Below are positions 8,008-17,800 of a DNA stretch of 64,000 bases, piece after piece. How positions within the stretch are numbered: position 1 is the first letter of the stretch; each line of letters starts with the position of its first letter. Under the pieces are notes generated by a model. The model made no database searches. It saw only the letters and a program-made list of their open reading frames with translations, and had not been told where the DNA came from. Source of the stretch: Candidatus Woesearchaeota archaeon (GTDB taxonomy: Archaea > Nanobdellota > Nanobdellia > Woesearchaeales > UBA10216); the NCBI GenBank assembly GCA_016192915.1, contig JACPTF010000002.1, positions 1 to 64,000 on the forward strand, written 5' to 3'. A program made the position numbers and the translations under genes.

Positions 8008-9114
8008 CTAAGGCACAAGCACAATCTTCCCAAATGACTCCCTTGACAGGAGCCGTTCCTGCGCCTTTCTCGCGTCCCTGAGGCGGTAGGCTGAATCAAG
8101 GACCGGCTTTATCTTTCCTTCGGCGGCAAGCTTGGTTACGGCAAGGAAATCCCGCATCGTGCCGGTAACCGAGCCAAGGATTGAGCGCTGCGACATAAAC
8201 AGTTCGCGGATGTTTATCGTTGCCTCATTACCGGAAGTGACACCGCATGTCACCAGCCTGCCGTTCTTTGCCAAGCACTTTACGCCTTTGGCTAGCGTCG
8301 CAGCCCCGACGTGGTCTATTACAACATCAACGCCTTTGTTGTTGGTTGCCAGCATTACCTCCTCTGCCCAGCTTTCTTCTGTGTAGTTTACTGTAACATC
8401 AGCTCCAATCCTCTGCGCTTTCCTGAGCTTTTCCTCTGTTGACGAAGTTGCAATAACATTTGCACCAAGCAAAGAGGCAATCTGGATTGCAGCAGAGCCA
8501 ACTCCAGAGCCAGCCCCCAAGACTAGGACAGTTTCGTGCGGCTGGAGCTTTGCCCTGTCAACCAGCATGTGATAAGCTGTTGTGAAGGTCAATGGCAATG
8601 CTGCGGCTTCCTCAAACCTCAAAGTCTCAGGCATCCGCATAAGGTTCTTTATCGGGACAGTGATGTATTCTGAATAGCTGCCGTTAACATGGGCTCCTAA
8701 AGTCTTGTGATTGGCGCAGAGGTTGTGGCTGCCCTCAATGCATAGCCTGCAGTGAAAGCAAGCCAGAGTCGGGTAGACTATAACTTTCCTGCCAACAAAA
8801 GACTCATCGCCGGCATTGACTTCCTCAACAATCCCGGCAGCGTCACTTCCAGGAATATGGGGAAGGCTTGGCTTGTAGTAAACGCCTTTCTCGGCCCAAA
8901 TGTCTATGTGGTTGATGGAAGCAGCCTTGACCCTGACGAGAGCCTGTCCAAACTCGGGAACAGGCTTTGGCACATCCTCGTAGCACAAGACCTCAGGCCC
9001 GCCGAACTCGTGAAAGCGCATTGCCTTCATCGTAAAATCCTTACTCTGCATCATAGGAGCCATAGAAGCCTTTTCCTGAAAAGTGCCCCGAGAAGCCTGT
9101 GTTTTCCCTTCCAT
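8008..9114 (-). CDS. Zinc-type alcohol dehydrogenase / quinone oxidoreductase-like (MDR)
   Basis: MRFHEFGGPEVLCYEDVPKP...PHIPGSDAAGIVEEV...VLVLGAGSGVGSAAIQIASLLGANVIATSSTEEK. Confidence 0.9.
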   Translation of the reverse strand: MEGKTQASRGTFQEKASMAPMMQSKDFTMKAMRFHEFGGPEVLCYEDVPKPVPEFGQALVRVKAASINHIDIWAEKGVYYKPSLPHIPGSDAAGIVEEVNAGDESFVGRKVIVYPTLACFHCRLCIEGSHNLCANHKTLGAHVNGSYSEYITVPIKNLMRMPETLRFEEAAALPLTFTTAYHMLVDRAKLQPHETVLVLGAGSGVGSAAIQIASLLGANVIATSSTEEKLRKAQRIGADVTVNYTEESWAEEVMLATNNKGVDVVIDHVGAATLAKGVKCLAKNGRLVTCGVTSGNEATINIRELFMSQRSILGSVTGTMRDFLAVTKLAAEGKIKPVLDSAYRLRDARKAQERLLSRESFGKIVLVP

Positions 9115-9167
9115 TTCAAGAAAGGTAATGCTGGCTTCTTTTTATATTTTAGCTAATAATTGGCGGC

Positions 9168-9752
9168 TTATTTTACTGTGCGAAGAATATAGCCCTGTTG
9201 TCTTTTCTCATAGTGGTCTACACTCAAACCGGCTTTGTTTAATGATCCTTTGAGTTTATTGGCGCTTATGAACCAGACGTTGCCAAGCGTCACCAGTTTC
9301 TCAACCAGATTTAGAGATATGTTTAGAAAGTTGTGATAGTCCATTTCAATGATTAGAAGCATGCCTCCTTTTTTTAAAACGCGACCAATTTCTGTTAAGG
9401 CTATTATTTGTTGGTTCTTTTTGATATGGTGCAAAGTGTAAACCATTATGGCACCTTCAACAGAATTGCTGGCTATTGGAAGTGTCTTTACTGGATCGGC
9501 CTGCAACCACTCAGCCTGATAACCTTTTTCTTTTCCCTCAGCTATCATGCCTGCTGAAGAATCAACCACAGTCATTCTGCAACCGGTTTTTTGGAAAAGA
9601 AGGTGAGCTATGGCACCAGTACCTCCACCTATGTCAAGAAATTTTTTGCCACGGGTGATTGTCAACCAACGCAGAATATCGAGCACGTCTCTTTGATAGC
9701 GCAATCGATTGATTAAATCATAGATTTTGGCAACCAAGTCAAAGCTTTTCAT
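9168..9752 (-). CDS. Class I SAM-dependent methyltransferase
   Basis: KKFLDIGGGTGAIAHLLFQKTGCRMTVVDSSAGMI...VYTLHHIKKNQQ. Confidence 0.88.
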   Translation of the reverse strand: MKSFDLVAKIYDLINRLRYQRDVLDILRWLTITRGKKFLDIGGGTGAIAHLLFQKTGCRMTVVDSSAGMIAEGKEKGYQAEWLQADPVKTLPIASNSVEGAIMVYTLHHIKKNQQIIALTEIGRVLKKGGMLLIIEMDYHNFLNISLNLVEKLVTLGNVWFISANKLKGSLNKAGLSVDHYEKRQQGYILRTVK

Positions 9753-9842
9753 TGCTGTTGTTGTATTGATTTTTTTCGGTAAAAAAGGGAATCGTTTTTG
9801 AATTAACCCTTTTACGTAGTTTCCTGATCAACCTTTTCAGCA

Positions 9843-9952
9843 GTTTTTGGATCAACCCTCTTCCGTTTTTGGTCAACTGGTTTTTTTGTCAACGCTTGCC
9901 GTTTTTGGTCAACCGGTTTTTTGTCAACGCTTGCCGTTTTTGGTCAAGCTTT
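9843..9952. repeat. Short tandem repeat, about 35-36 nt unit (cgtttttggtcaac(t/c)ggtttttt-gtcaacgcttgc)
   Basis: Units at 9865-9900 and 9901-9935, partial flanking units with gtttttgg(a)tcaa at 9843 and 9936. Confidence 0.75.
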
Positions 9953-9982
9953 TGTTCATCCGCAGATGAATAAAAGGTTGTA

Positions 9983-10168
9983 TGCGGGGGACGTGATTCG
10001 AACACGTGTACCCACTAAGGGACAAGCTTTTCCGCAGCACGTTTTTCCCCCAAGGCTTTTTCACCGGGTGAAAAAGGGCTGTCTGAAGCTTGCGCATTTG
10101 GTCGGAAACCGAAGGTTTATGACCTCGAAAACCCGCGGTTTTCGTTGACCGGGCTCTGCCACCCCCGC
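9983..10168 (-). tRNA. tRNA-Leu (CAG), type II, proposed introns in D-loop and at 37/38
   Basis: GCGGGGG/CCCCCGC+A acceptor; D-stem GCA/TGC; anticodon stem CAAGC/GCTTG with loop TTCAGA|..|A; variable arm TCCCTTAGTGGGTA; T-arm ACGTG TTCGAAT CACGT. Confidence 0.75.
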
Positions 10169-10169
10169 G

Positions 10170-10190
10170 TGACCCTTTGGGAAAGGGTCA
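10170..10190. repeat. Perfect inverted repeat TGACCCTTT-GGG-AAAGGGTCA
   Basis: Direct reading; a close relative occurs at 60675-60697. Confidence 0.7.
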
Positions 10191-10301
10191 ATCGAAAACG
10201 GATATTGTGGCGCTTCTTAAATTTAACTGCTGCTGTTGCGGCTGATGAAAGAGGAAAAGTATTAAAATAAGCCACTGCTGAGCGAATGCGCTGAGAATAA
10301 A

Positions 10302-11642
10302 ATGACTGTTGAGATTTGCACTGTTTCTGGTTTTAATGAAGTTGGCAGGAATATGATTGCTGTCAGGGTTGATGATGAGGTTGTTATCTGCGACATGGGG
10401 CTTCACCTTGAGAACTACATTAAGGTAACTGATGATGAGGAAGAGGGTGTTGTGAAGCTTAACCGGGATGTTTTGATTAAGGCGAGGGCTGTTCCTGATG
10501 ATGAACTTATCAGGGATTGGATGCCTAAGGTTGAGGCTATTGTGCCGAGCCACGCCCATCTTGACCACCTTGGTGCAATCCCTTACCTTGGCCACCATTA
10601 CGATGCTCCCATTATCGGGACTCCTTATACGATTCAGGTTCTGAAGCACATCATTGAAGACGCAGGGCTTCGCATTCAAAATAAGCTTAAGGTGGTTGAC
10701 TTAAACGGAAAGGTTGCAGTTTCCAAGAAGATTCAGGTTGAATTCGTCAGTATCACGCATTCAACCCCTCACACTGCCCTGGTTGTTATTCATACCCCTG
10801 CCGGGGCTGTTGTTTACGCTAATGACTTCAAGCTAGATGATACGCCCACTCTGGGCAAGCCTCCGAATTATGAGCACATTAAGAAGCTTGGGAAGGAAGG
10901 GGTGTTGGCTGTTTTTGTTGACAGCACCAACGCTCATGTTGATGCCAAGACTCCTTCTGAAAAGGTTGCGAAGGACATGCTTGCCGATGTGCTGCTGAGC
11001 CAGAACCATGACGGGAGGGGCATTATTGTGACAACCTTCTCCTCTCACATAGCTAGGTTGAAAAGCATCATTGAGCTCGGCCAGAAAATGGGCAGGAAGG
11101 TCGTCATTCTTGGCAGGAGCATGGCCAAGTACATCGCAGCTGCTGAGGAAATTAAGCTCGTTAATTTTTCTGACAAGGCAGAGCTTGTGAAATTTTCTGC
11201 TAAGGTTGGTGAGAGGCTCAGGAAGATTGACCGGGATGGCAAGGAAAAATACTTAATAATCTGCACAGGGCATCAGGGCGAGCCCAAGTCAGTCCTGTCC
11301 AGAATTGCTTCAGGCCTTCTTCATTTCAACCTTGGCCCTAAGGATTCAATAGTTTTTTCGTGCAGGGTCATCCCTACTCCGACAAACAGGGCTAACAGGG
11401 AGCGTCTTGAGAGCCACCTTAAGAAGTCCAACGTCAGGATTTTCAAGGACGCCCACCAGTCAGGACATGCTTCGGGGCAGGATGTGAGGTATCTTCTTGA
11501 GCTTCTCAGGCCAAAGCACATAATCCCGTCTCATGGCGAGAGGAGGTCCAAGGAAGCTGTTAAGCACATAGCTTCCGCTTTGGGTCACGGCGAAAAGCAT
11601 GTGCATCTTGCCCATGACGGCCAGCGTATTGTATTGGCATGA
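10302..11642 (+). CDS. rnj: Ribonuclease J / beta-CASP metallo-beta-lactamase RNase
   Basis: GFNEVGRNM...VPSHAHLDHLGAIPYL...THSTPHTALVVI...CTGHQGEPKSVLSRIA...IIPSHGE. Confidence 0.93.
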   Translation: MTVEICTVSGFNEVGRNMIAVRVDDEVVICDMGLHLENYIKVTDDEEEGVVKLNRDVLIKARAVPDDELIRDWMPKVEAIVPSHAHLDHLGAIPYLGHHYDAPIIGTPYTIQVLKHIIEDAGLRIQNKLKVVDLNGKVAVSKKIQVEFVSITHSTPHTALVVIHTPAGAVVYANDFKLDDTPTLGKPPNYEHIKKLGKEGVLAVFVDSTNAHVDAKTPSEKVAKDMLADVLLSQNHDGRGIIVTTFSSHIARLKSIIELGQKMGRKVVILGRSMAKYIAAAEEIKLVNFSDKAELVKFSAKVGERLRKIDRDGKEKYLIICTGHQGEPKSVLSRIASGLLHFNLGPKDSIVFSCRVIPTPTNRANRERLESHLKKSNVRIFKDAHQSGHASGQDVRYLLELLRPKHIIPSHGERRSKEAVKHIASALGHGEKHVHLAHDGQRIVLA

Positions 11643-11732
11643 GTGGCTGCTGCGTGCTATTTCGTCAAAAAATTTTTAAATAGCGGCAGAAACAGCAGAG
11701 GGCATTAGTAAGTTGTTGTTTGGGGGTAAAAC

Positions 11733-12470
11733 ATGAGGCTGACACTTTCAGAGCCTAAGTACTTAAAGGATAGTATCTCAATCATTTCTGAGCTTGTCAA
11801 TGAGGCAAAGCTGAGGATTTCCAGGGATGGCATTGAGCTTGTTGCCATGGACCCGGCTAACGTTGCCATGGTTATTTTCAAGCTTCTTCCAACTGCTTTT
11901 ACAGAGTATGATGTTGAGAAACCGGCTGACATTGCAATAAACCTTGCGAATCTCAGGCAGATTATGCGCAGGGCCGGGCCTTCTGACATGCTTACGTTGG
12001 AGCTTGACAGCAACAAGCTCAAGGTGCAGCTTAAGTCATCTTCAACAAGGACGTTTAGCCTCCCTGTAATTGATATGGAAGACAAGGACCAGAAGGTGCC
12101 TGAGCTTTCTTTCCCTGTCAGCATCGAGCTTGACTCAACGGTTTTCAACGAGGCCGTTAATGACGCTGACATAGTTTCTGAGTCTGTAAGCTTGGTTGCA
12201 GAGCCTGGCAAGCTTACTTTGGAGGCTGAGGGCGACCTCAACAGCGCAGCTATTGAGATTAGGGATTCTGAATCAGCAAAGGTTGTTGCGAAGGAGAAAA
12301 CAAAGGCAAAGTACTCCATCGAATACCTAAAGAAGATGATTGAGGGCAGCAAGCTTTCAGACCGCGTTCTTGTCCAATTTAACAAGGACTACCCGCTCAG
12401 GATCACTTACAGCACAGTTGACAAGGTCATGATGGCATTCATACTTGCTCCGAGGGTGGATACCGACTGA
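11733..12470 (+). CDS. pcn: DNA polymerase sliding clamp (PCNA)
   Basis: LRISRDGIELVAMDPANVAMVIFKL...DYPLRITYSTVDKVMMAFILAPRVD. Confidence 0.93.
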   Translation: MRLTLSEPKYLKDSISIISELVNEAKLRISRDGIELVAMDPANVAMVIFKLLPTAFTEYDVEKPADIAINLANLRQIMRRAGPSDMLTLELDSNKLKVQLKSSSTRTFSLPVIDMEDKDQKVPELSFPVSIELDSTVFNEAVNDADIVSESVSLVAEPGKLTLEAEGDLNSAAIEIRDSESAKVVAKEKTKAKYSIEYLKKMIEGSKLSDRVLVQFNKDYPLRITYSTVDKVMMAFILAPRVDTD

Positions 12471-12484
12471 GTTAGAATTATTTT

Positions 12485-13735
12485 GTGGGGTTGTTTTTTG
12501 TGACGCAACAAGGTTTAGCGAATACGATAAACACTGAAAATACCTCCATGGGCGTTGCCAAGGAATTTTTCCAGCAACTCTACATGCTACTTCCCTCTCC
12601 AGAAAAAAGAAGGGAGTCTTTAGAGCGCCTTTTGGAAGAAGCGGCTAGAAGCGGAGTGCCACTCACTCTGCTTTATAAAGCATTAAGCACCGAGGTTGTT
12701 GGAAAAATAGTAGCTGATTATGAAGATTTAAGAGAGCCGTTTGAGACCCAAAGGGCAAGCTTAGTTGAACAACAGGTAAAGATAACTGCACAGCTGCAAT
12801 TAGTAGAAGCAGAACTGACACGATTCAGAACCATAGAAGACTTTCTCACTGTTGGTATGCAAAAGGTAAATGCCGCCTTGGAACCGCACAGTAATTCTAG
12901 TCACCCAGTAGCAGTAGCATCAGGAGGGCCTCAAGTTACAACGTTTAAACCGTCTCCGACAACAATGCTGAGAAAAAAGACTTGGTCATTTATGTTAGCT
13001 ATGGCGGAGCTAGGCGGTACCTATGGAATACAATTTGACGAAGAAACACTTAGTACACTTTTAAAAAGCCATCTTAATGTGATGGATTTGGAGAGAATTC
13101 CAAGTGAAACCTTGGAAAGCCTGGTGACGGCAATGGACGGATTCGAGCTTTTCAGCCGCAGAAAATTAGTTAGCGATACTACCGTTCATCCTCAATTAGT
13201 AAACTATTTGCTTGAGCAACTGGCTGCTGAAGACGGGCTGGTAAAGGACTTGGGAAAAAGCCAGAGTACACCCGCAAAACCCTACCAGCCAGGATTCTAT
13301 GTGGTCGCAGCCGGGCAGTACGAAGCGCTGCAACAACGCATACTAACACTAGCACCCCAAGATACAACCATCTATCCGCAAGCCGAAGTTGATAATAAGC
13401 TCGATCGAAAAGGAATTCACCCAAAATCGAGTATGGGTATTACCATCCAAACTGCTTTTTTCGGAGGCACGTGGTCATTTTACCCAAAAGAACTTGTAGA
13501 CAAATTTTTTGACCAGACTAAAGGGTATGAGTTCGGCAATTGGCAAGAGGCGTCAGATAAGACTGGTATTCCCATTAAGGAATTTTTAGCCGGGCTTGAT
13601 TTAATAGCAAACCAACATAGTGGAGCAGTCCTTAAACTAGATGCTAATGGCCTGAGTTTTTATTTTAGGAGAAGAAACGTATCTTACGAGAAGCTGGCAA
13701 AACAGATTGAGGCTAAGGCTAGAGCTCCGGTTTAG
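12485..13735 (+). CDS. Hypothetical protein
   Basis: 416 aa ORF in a sense orientation with no family recognised; N-terminus may start at internal Met (MGVAKEFFQQ). Confidence 0.6.
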   Translation: MGLFFVTQQGLANTINTENTSMGVAKEFFQQLYMLLPSPEKRRESLERLLEEAARSGVPLTLLYKALSTEVVGKIVADYEDLREPFETQRASLVEQQVKITAQLQLVEAELTRFRTIEDFLTVGMQKVNAALEPHSNSSHPVAVASGGPQVTTFKPSPTTMLRKKTWSFMLAMAELGGTYGIQFDEETLSTLLKSHLNVMDLERIPSETLESLVTAMDGFELFSRRKLVSDTTVHPQLVNYLLEQLAAEDGLVKDLGKSQSTPAKPYQPGFYVVAAGQYEALQQRILTLAPQDTTIYPQAEVDNKLDRKGIHPKSSMGITIQTAFFGGTWSFYPKELVDKFFDQTKGYEFGNWQEASDKTGIPIKEFLAGLDLIANQHSGAVLKLDANGLSFYFRRRNVSYEKLAKQIEAKARAPV

Positions 13736-13908
13736 CAAGCAAGGATTGCCTGACACTCCAGCTTTTCTTTCAAAGACTGGCCAGTAAAGGTGTAACTCAA
13801 AGTTCTGCCCCCGCACTAGCTAGGCCACATAAATGTGCCTGGCTCTGCTAACGCCAGTTTGGGCATTAAAAGAAAACTATATAAAAAGCCCGCAAGGTCG
13901 CTGTTATT

Positions 13909-14841
13909 ATGGAAAAACTGGTCATAATAGGGGCAGGGATAGCAGGCCTTACGGCAGCCATTTATGCTGCAAGGGCCAACTTACAGCCGCTGGTCATTTC
14001 AGGGAAGGAGGAAGGGGGCCAGTTAATGCTGACCACTGACGTGGAGAATTACCCTGGCTTTCCGGAAGGTGTCCTGGGCCCTGTTCTTGTTACCAAGTGC
14101 AAGGAGCAGGCCAAGCGCTTTGGGGCAAGGTTTATGGATGGCAATGTTGAGTCTTTTTCAGTCAAAAATGACGGGAAAAACAATTTCTACGAGATTGTAG
14201 TTGATGGCGAGAAGGTTGAAGCCCTTACTGTTATTATAGCAACAGGCGCCTCTGCCAAGATGTTGGGATTGGAGTCTGAGCTAAGATACTTCAATAGGGG
14301 CGTGCACACTTGTGCAACCTGTGATGGCCCCCTATATGGGGGGAAGGATGTTGTTGTCGTGGGCGGCGGGGACAGCGCCTGCGAGGAGTCCTTGTTCCTT
14401 TCTAAAGTCACGAACTTTGTCACCATAGTGCATAGAAGGGATGCCTTCAGGGCAAGCAAGATAATGCAGGAAAGGGCGCTCTCAAACCCTAAAATAAAGG
14501 TTATCTGGAATTCCTCTGTTGAGGAGATTCTTGGCGACGGCAAAAAGGTAACAGCTGTGAAGATAAAAAACGTCGAAGATGGCAGCAGCCGCGAACTGAA
14601 AACAGATGCGGTCTTTCTGGCAATAGGCCACATCCCTAGCAGTGCAGCGTTTAAGGGCGTTCTTGATTTGGACGAGAACGGCTACATAAAAGCCGACAGC
14701 AGGATGAGGACAAAGCTGCCTGGTGTGTTTGTTGCGGGTGATGTTTACGACAGGATTTACAAGCAGGCAGTCACGGCAGCCGGGATGGGCTGCCAGGCAG
14801 CGCTTGAGGCAGAAAGGCATCTTGAAGGCATATCCAAGTAA
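13909..14841 (+). CDS. trxB: Thioredoxin reductase
   Basis: VIIGAGIAGLTAAIYAARANL, CATCDGPLYGGKDVVVVGGGDSA. Confidence 0.95.
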   Translation: MEKLVIIGAGIAGLTAAIYAARANLQPLVISGKEEGGQLMLTTDVENYPGFPEGVLGPVLVTKCKEQAKRFGARFMDGNVESFSVKNDGKNNFYEIVVDGEKVEALTVIIATGASAKMLGLESELRYFNRGVHTCATCDGPLYGGKDVVVVGGGDSACEESLFLSKVTNFVTIVHRRDAFRASKIMQERALSNPKIKVIWNSSVEEILGDGKKVTAVKIKNVEDGSSRELKTDAVFLAIGHIPSSAAFKGVLDLDENGYIKADSRMRTKLPGVFVAGDVYDRIYKQAVTAAGMGCQAALEAERHLEGISK

Positions 14842-17800
14842 TCAAATCTTGTGCATCTTGTGCAGAACTTCAAGAAGCACAAGTGCTCCGACAATCATAA
14901 GAACAATTGTGATTAGTGTCTTGGCTGCGAAGCCTATGCCGCCCTTTTCTTCTGTTGGCAGGGGCTGTTGCGGCTGTGCCTCCTCAGGCTGCGGCTGTGT
15001 TTGCAAAGGCGTTTCAGCTACAACAGCGCCAGTTGGGGCAGGGACAGGCGTGGCAGCGGCTTTGGCTTTCGCGTTCTCTGCTGTTATCGCAAAGGTTGAG
15101 AACCCTTGACTTTCAGACTCGTAGCTTGTGAATCCGGCATCTGTTGTTGTGGTTGTTTGCTTTGTTGGCAGCTTAACCCAGTTGTTGGAGACGAGCCTGT
15201 TTAGTGTGGTGGTTGATGGGTCTAGGCTGTTGTTCTCAAACCAGCTGTTCGGAACGCTGAACTTTATTGTTGCTTTCGTAATGTTTGCAAGTTCTGTTTT
15301 TGTTATTGACAGGTATTTGTATGCTTTTCCGGCTTCTTTGGGGATTGGCACTGCAGCGTTTACAGCCAGGTTTGTTTCCCTCACGGTGACTGAAGGATTG
15401 GCTGCGGCAGCACCGGCTACGGCAACTATTTCGTAAACTCCAAGGCTGGCAAATTTCTTGTACGTGAAGGTTCCTGAGTCGCCCGTGCTTAAAGTCTTCT
15501 GCAGCAAGGCACTTTCAGAAACCAAGGTGCTTCCACCACCACCGCCTCCGCCACCGCCTCCACCGCCGCCGCTTGGCGACGGGCTGCCTCCTCCGCCTCC
15601 GTAGCTCTTAGTGCCTCCCACCCCATAATAGGAAAAGCCCAGGCCTGAGCCGACAGACATGGTGCAGTTAGTGACACCTGTGCCGAATGTGCATGAGGCG
15701 TTGCTGGTCATGTCAAAGCAGTTTGACAGGTTATCATCGTCGCACTTCCAAAGCTGTGTGCCGTTATCGGGTATTGTTATTGTAACATACTTAACGCCGA
15801 GCTTTTGAATTATTGTGTTCCAGCTGGTGGTGTTTATTCCAACGTACTTGTTGGACGAATTTGAACTGTACAGGGTGGTTATGTTAATCGTTGCTGCAGA
15901 GAAAACCGAAACGTTGTGCAGGGTGATGTTGTAGCCAATGGTCGGGTCCTTTACCGTTATGTCAATGTTCTGGGCATTTGACGCATTTACCTTCTTGCCG
16001 TAAGTCATGCTATCGCCGGAAACGCCGAGCTGCGGGATGTCTATCTGAAGGCCTGCCAAGGGAACTGGCTTGAACACATAATCAGTATAGCTTGTAGAGG
16101 TTGTGAAGTTTATGCAGGCGCCTGACAAGCAGTTGCCGCACAGGTCGCACATCTTGAACTTGTAGTAATACGTTCTGTTGCTGTTCAATGTGGCGTTTAC
16201 GCTGTACTTATCGATTACCACATCGTGCCACGACTTGTACTCATTGCCTACGGTTGTATCAGTAAGCCCAAAATCTTTAATTGTAGAGTTCAGGGTTATG
16301 CACTTGCTGTCGTTGCCGTAAAACGTTACTGTGCCGTTGCTTGGCTCGTCAGAATCAAACGCTATAGATGCTCCCTCTGGCCACGCGTCTGCCTGCAGCC
16401 ACTTCTGCGTTGGCGGGCTCTTGTCGGTCGGGTCGCAGCTCATTCCGAAGCCGCAGCCAGAGAACGGGTCATACTTGCAGCTTACATCGTCACAGTCGAC
16501 CTTGCCGTTGTTGTCGTTGTCCTTGCCATCCTTACAATCTGTCCCTCCCTCGAAAGGTATGAAGCCGAACTTCTTGAACAAGGTGCAGTCTGGGTCGTTG
16601 TCTGCTGTTAAGCCGTCACCGTCCATGTCTTGGCCTGTCGCTTGGCAGTTCTCAAACTTCTTGTCAATGCTGCCTGGAGTGTAATAGTATGGGCCTGCGA
16701 TGTCAACCGGGTTGGTTTCATTGCTTCCAATGGCAGCTTCGGTGAGGCTTGTCAGGTTGTTGCTGCTGTTGGCAGTCATCGTCAGAATCCTTATCGCGTT
16801 CTTCGGGCTGCCAATGTCTGCCTTGTTGATGACGAGTATCTGCACGCCTCCTGGCATGCCACTGTCTGCGCCGCCTTCAGGGCCACCGCCTTGTGCTGCA
16901 AAAGAAGGCATCTGGCACAAGTCCTTCATCAACGCAAGCTGGGCTGAGAACGGGACCCAAGTGCCGGATGAGCATTTGAAAGAAACCTTGTACTCGCCGC
17001 TCGTGGTGTTCTCCGTATAGAAGAACTTGTAGTCAAATCCTGACTCGTTAAACTGGGCTCCGAAAGGTGAAGGACCGCCGTACAAAGTGCCGTTTGCCCA
17101 GCAGCCTGAGCTGGCATTGTTGTCAGAGTCAATGAAACGGTAAAACTTCGCTGTGAGATTCTTAGTAACAGTCTTGTAACTGCCAACCTTGTTACAACCG
17201 GCAAAGTTTGAGATGTTCTTAATGCCTATGCCTATGTCGAGCTTCTCCTGGGCTCCAGGGCTTTCGTGAATGCCTACGACAAGTATGTCAGTCCAGTTCT
17301 GGCCTGAAGTGTTATCGTTTGGTCCATCAAAGCCAATTATTTCAGGAGGAGAGTCAACAATCATGCCCCCAATCATGTTCTGCTCGAATATTGGGTCGCA
17401 CCAGCCAACGGTTGGGAACTGGGCTTCCTGGCCAGGAGCTGGATGGTAGTAGCAAACAGGCGTGAGGTTCATAAGCCCAGTGCCGTTTTGGATGAGACAG
17501 TTAGCTTGGTTGTTGTCGTGCTGTACGCATGCTGTGTTGTTCACGGTTCCAGCGGCTAGTCCAGCGCCTCCAGCACCGCTTCCGAATCCGAAGCCGCAGT
17601 ACGGGTCCTGATTGCAACTATCAACGTCAGCGCAGTCGAACTGGCCGTCGTTGTCCTCATCGCCCGGCAAGAAGCACACCTCTTGGACTGTTCCGGTTGT
17701 GTGGCAGAAAGGCGCAAAAGAACCGGTTGTGTTCCAAGTGCAACCGCCGCCGACAGGGCTGGTTTGGCAGGCGTTCTGGCCCTGGCAGGCAAGGCAGTTC

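Noticed and set aside
11705-12385. 226-aa minus-strand ORF opposite PCNA
   Set aside because: Antisense artefact; plus-strand gene is unambiguous.
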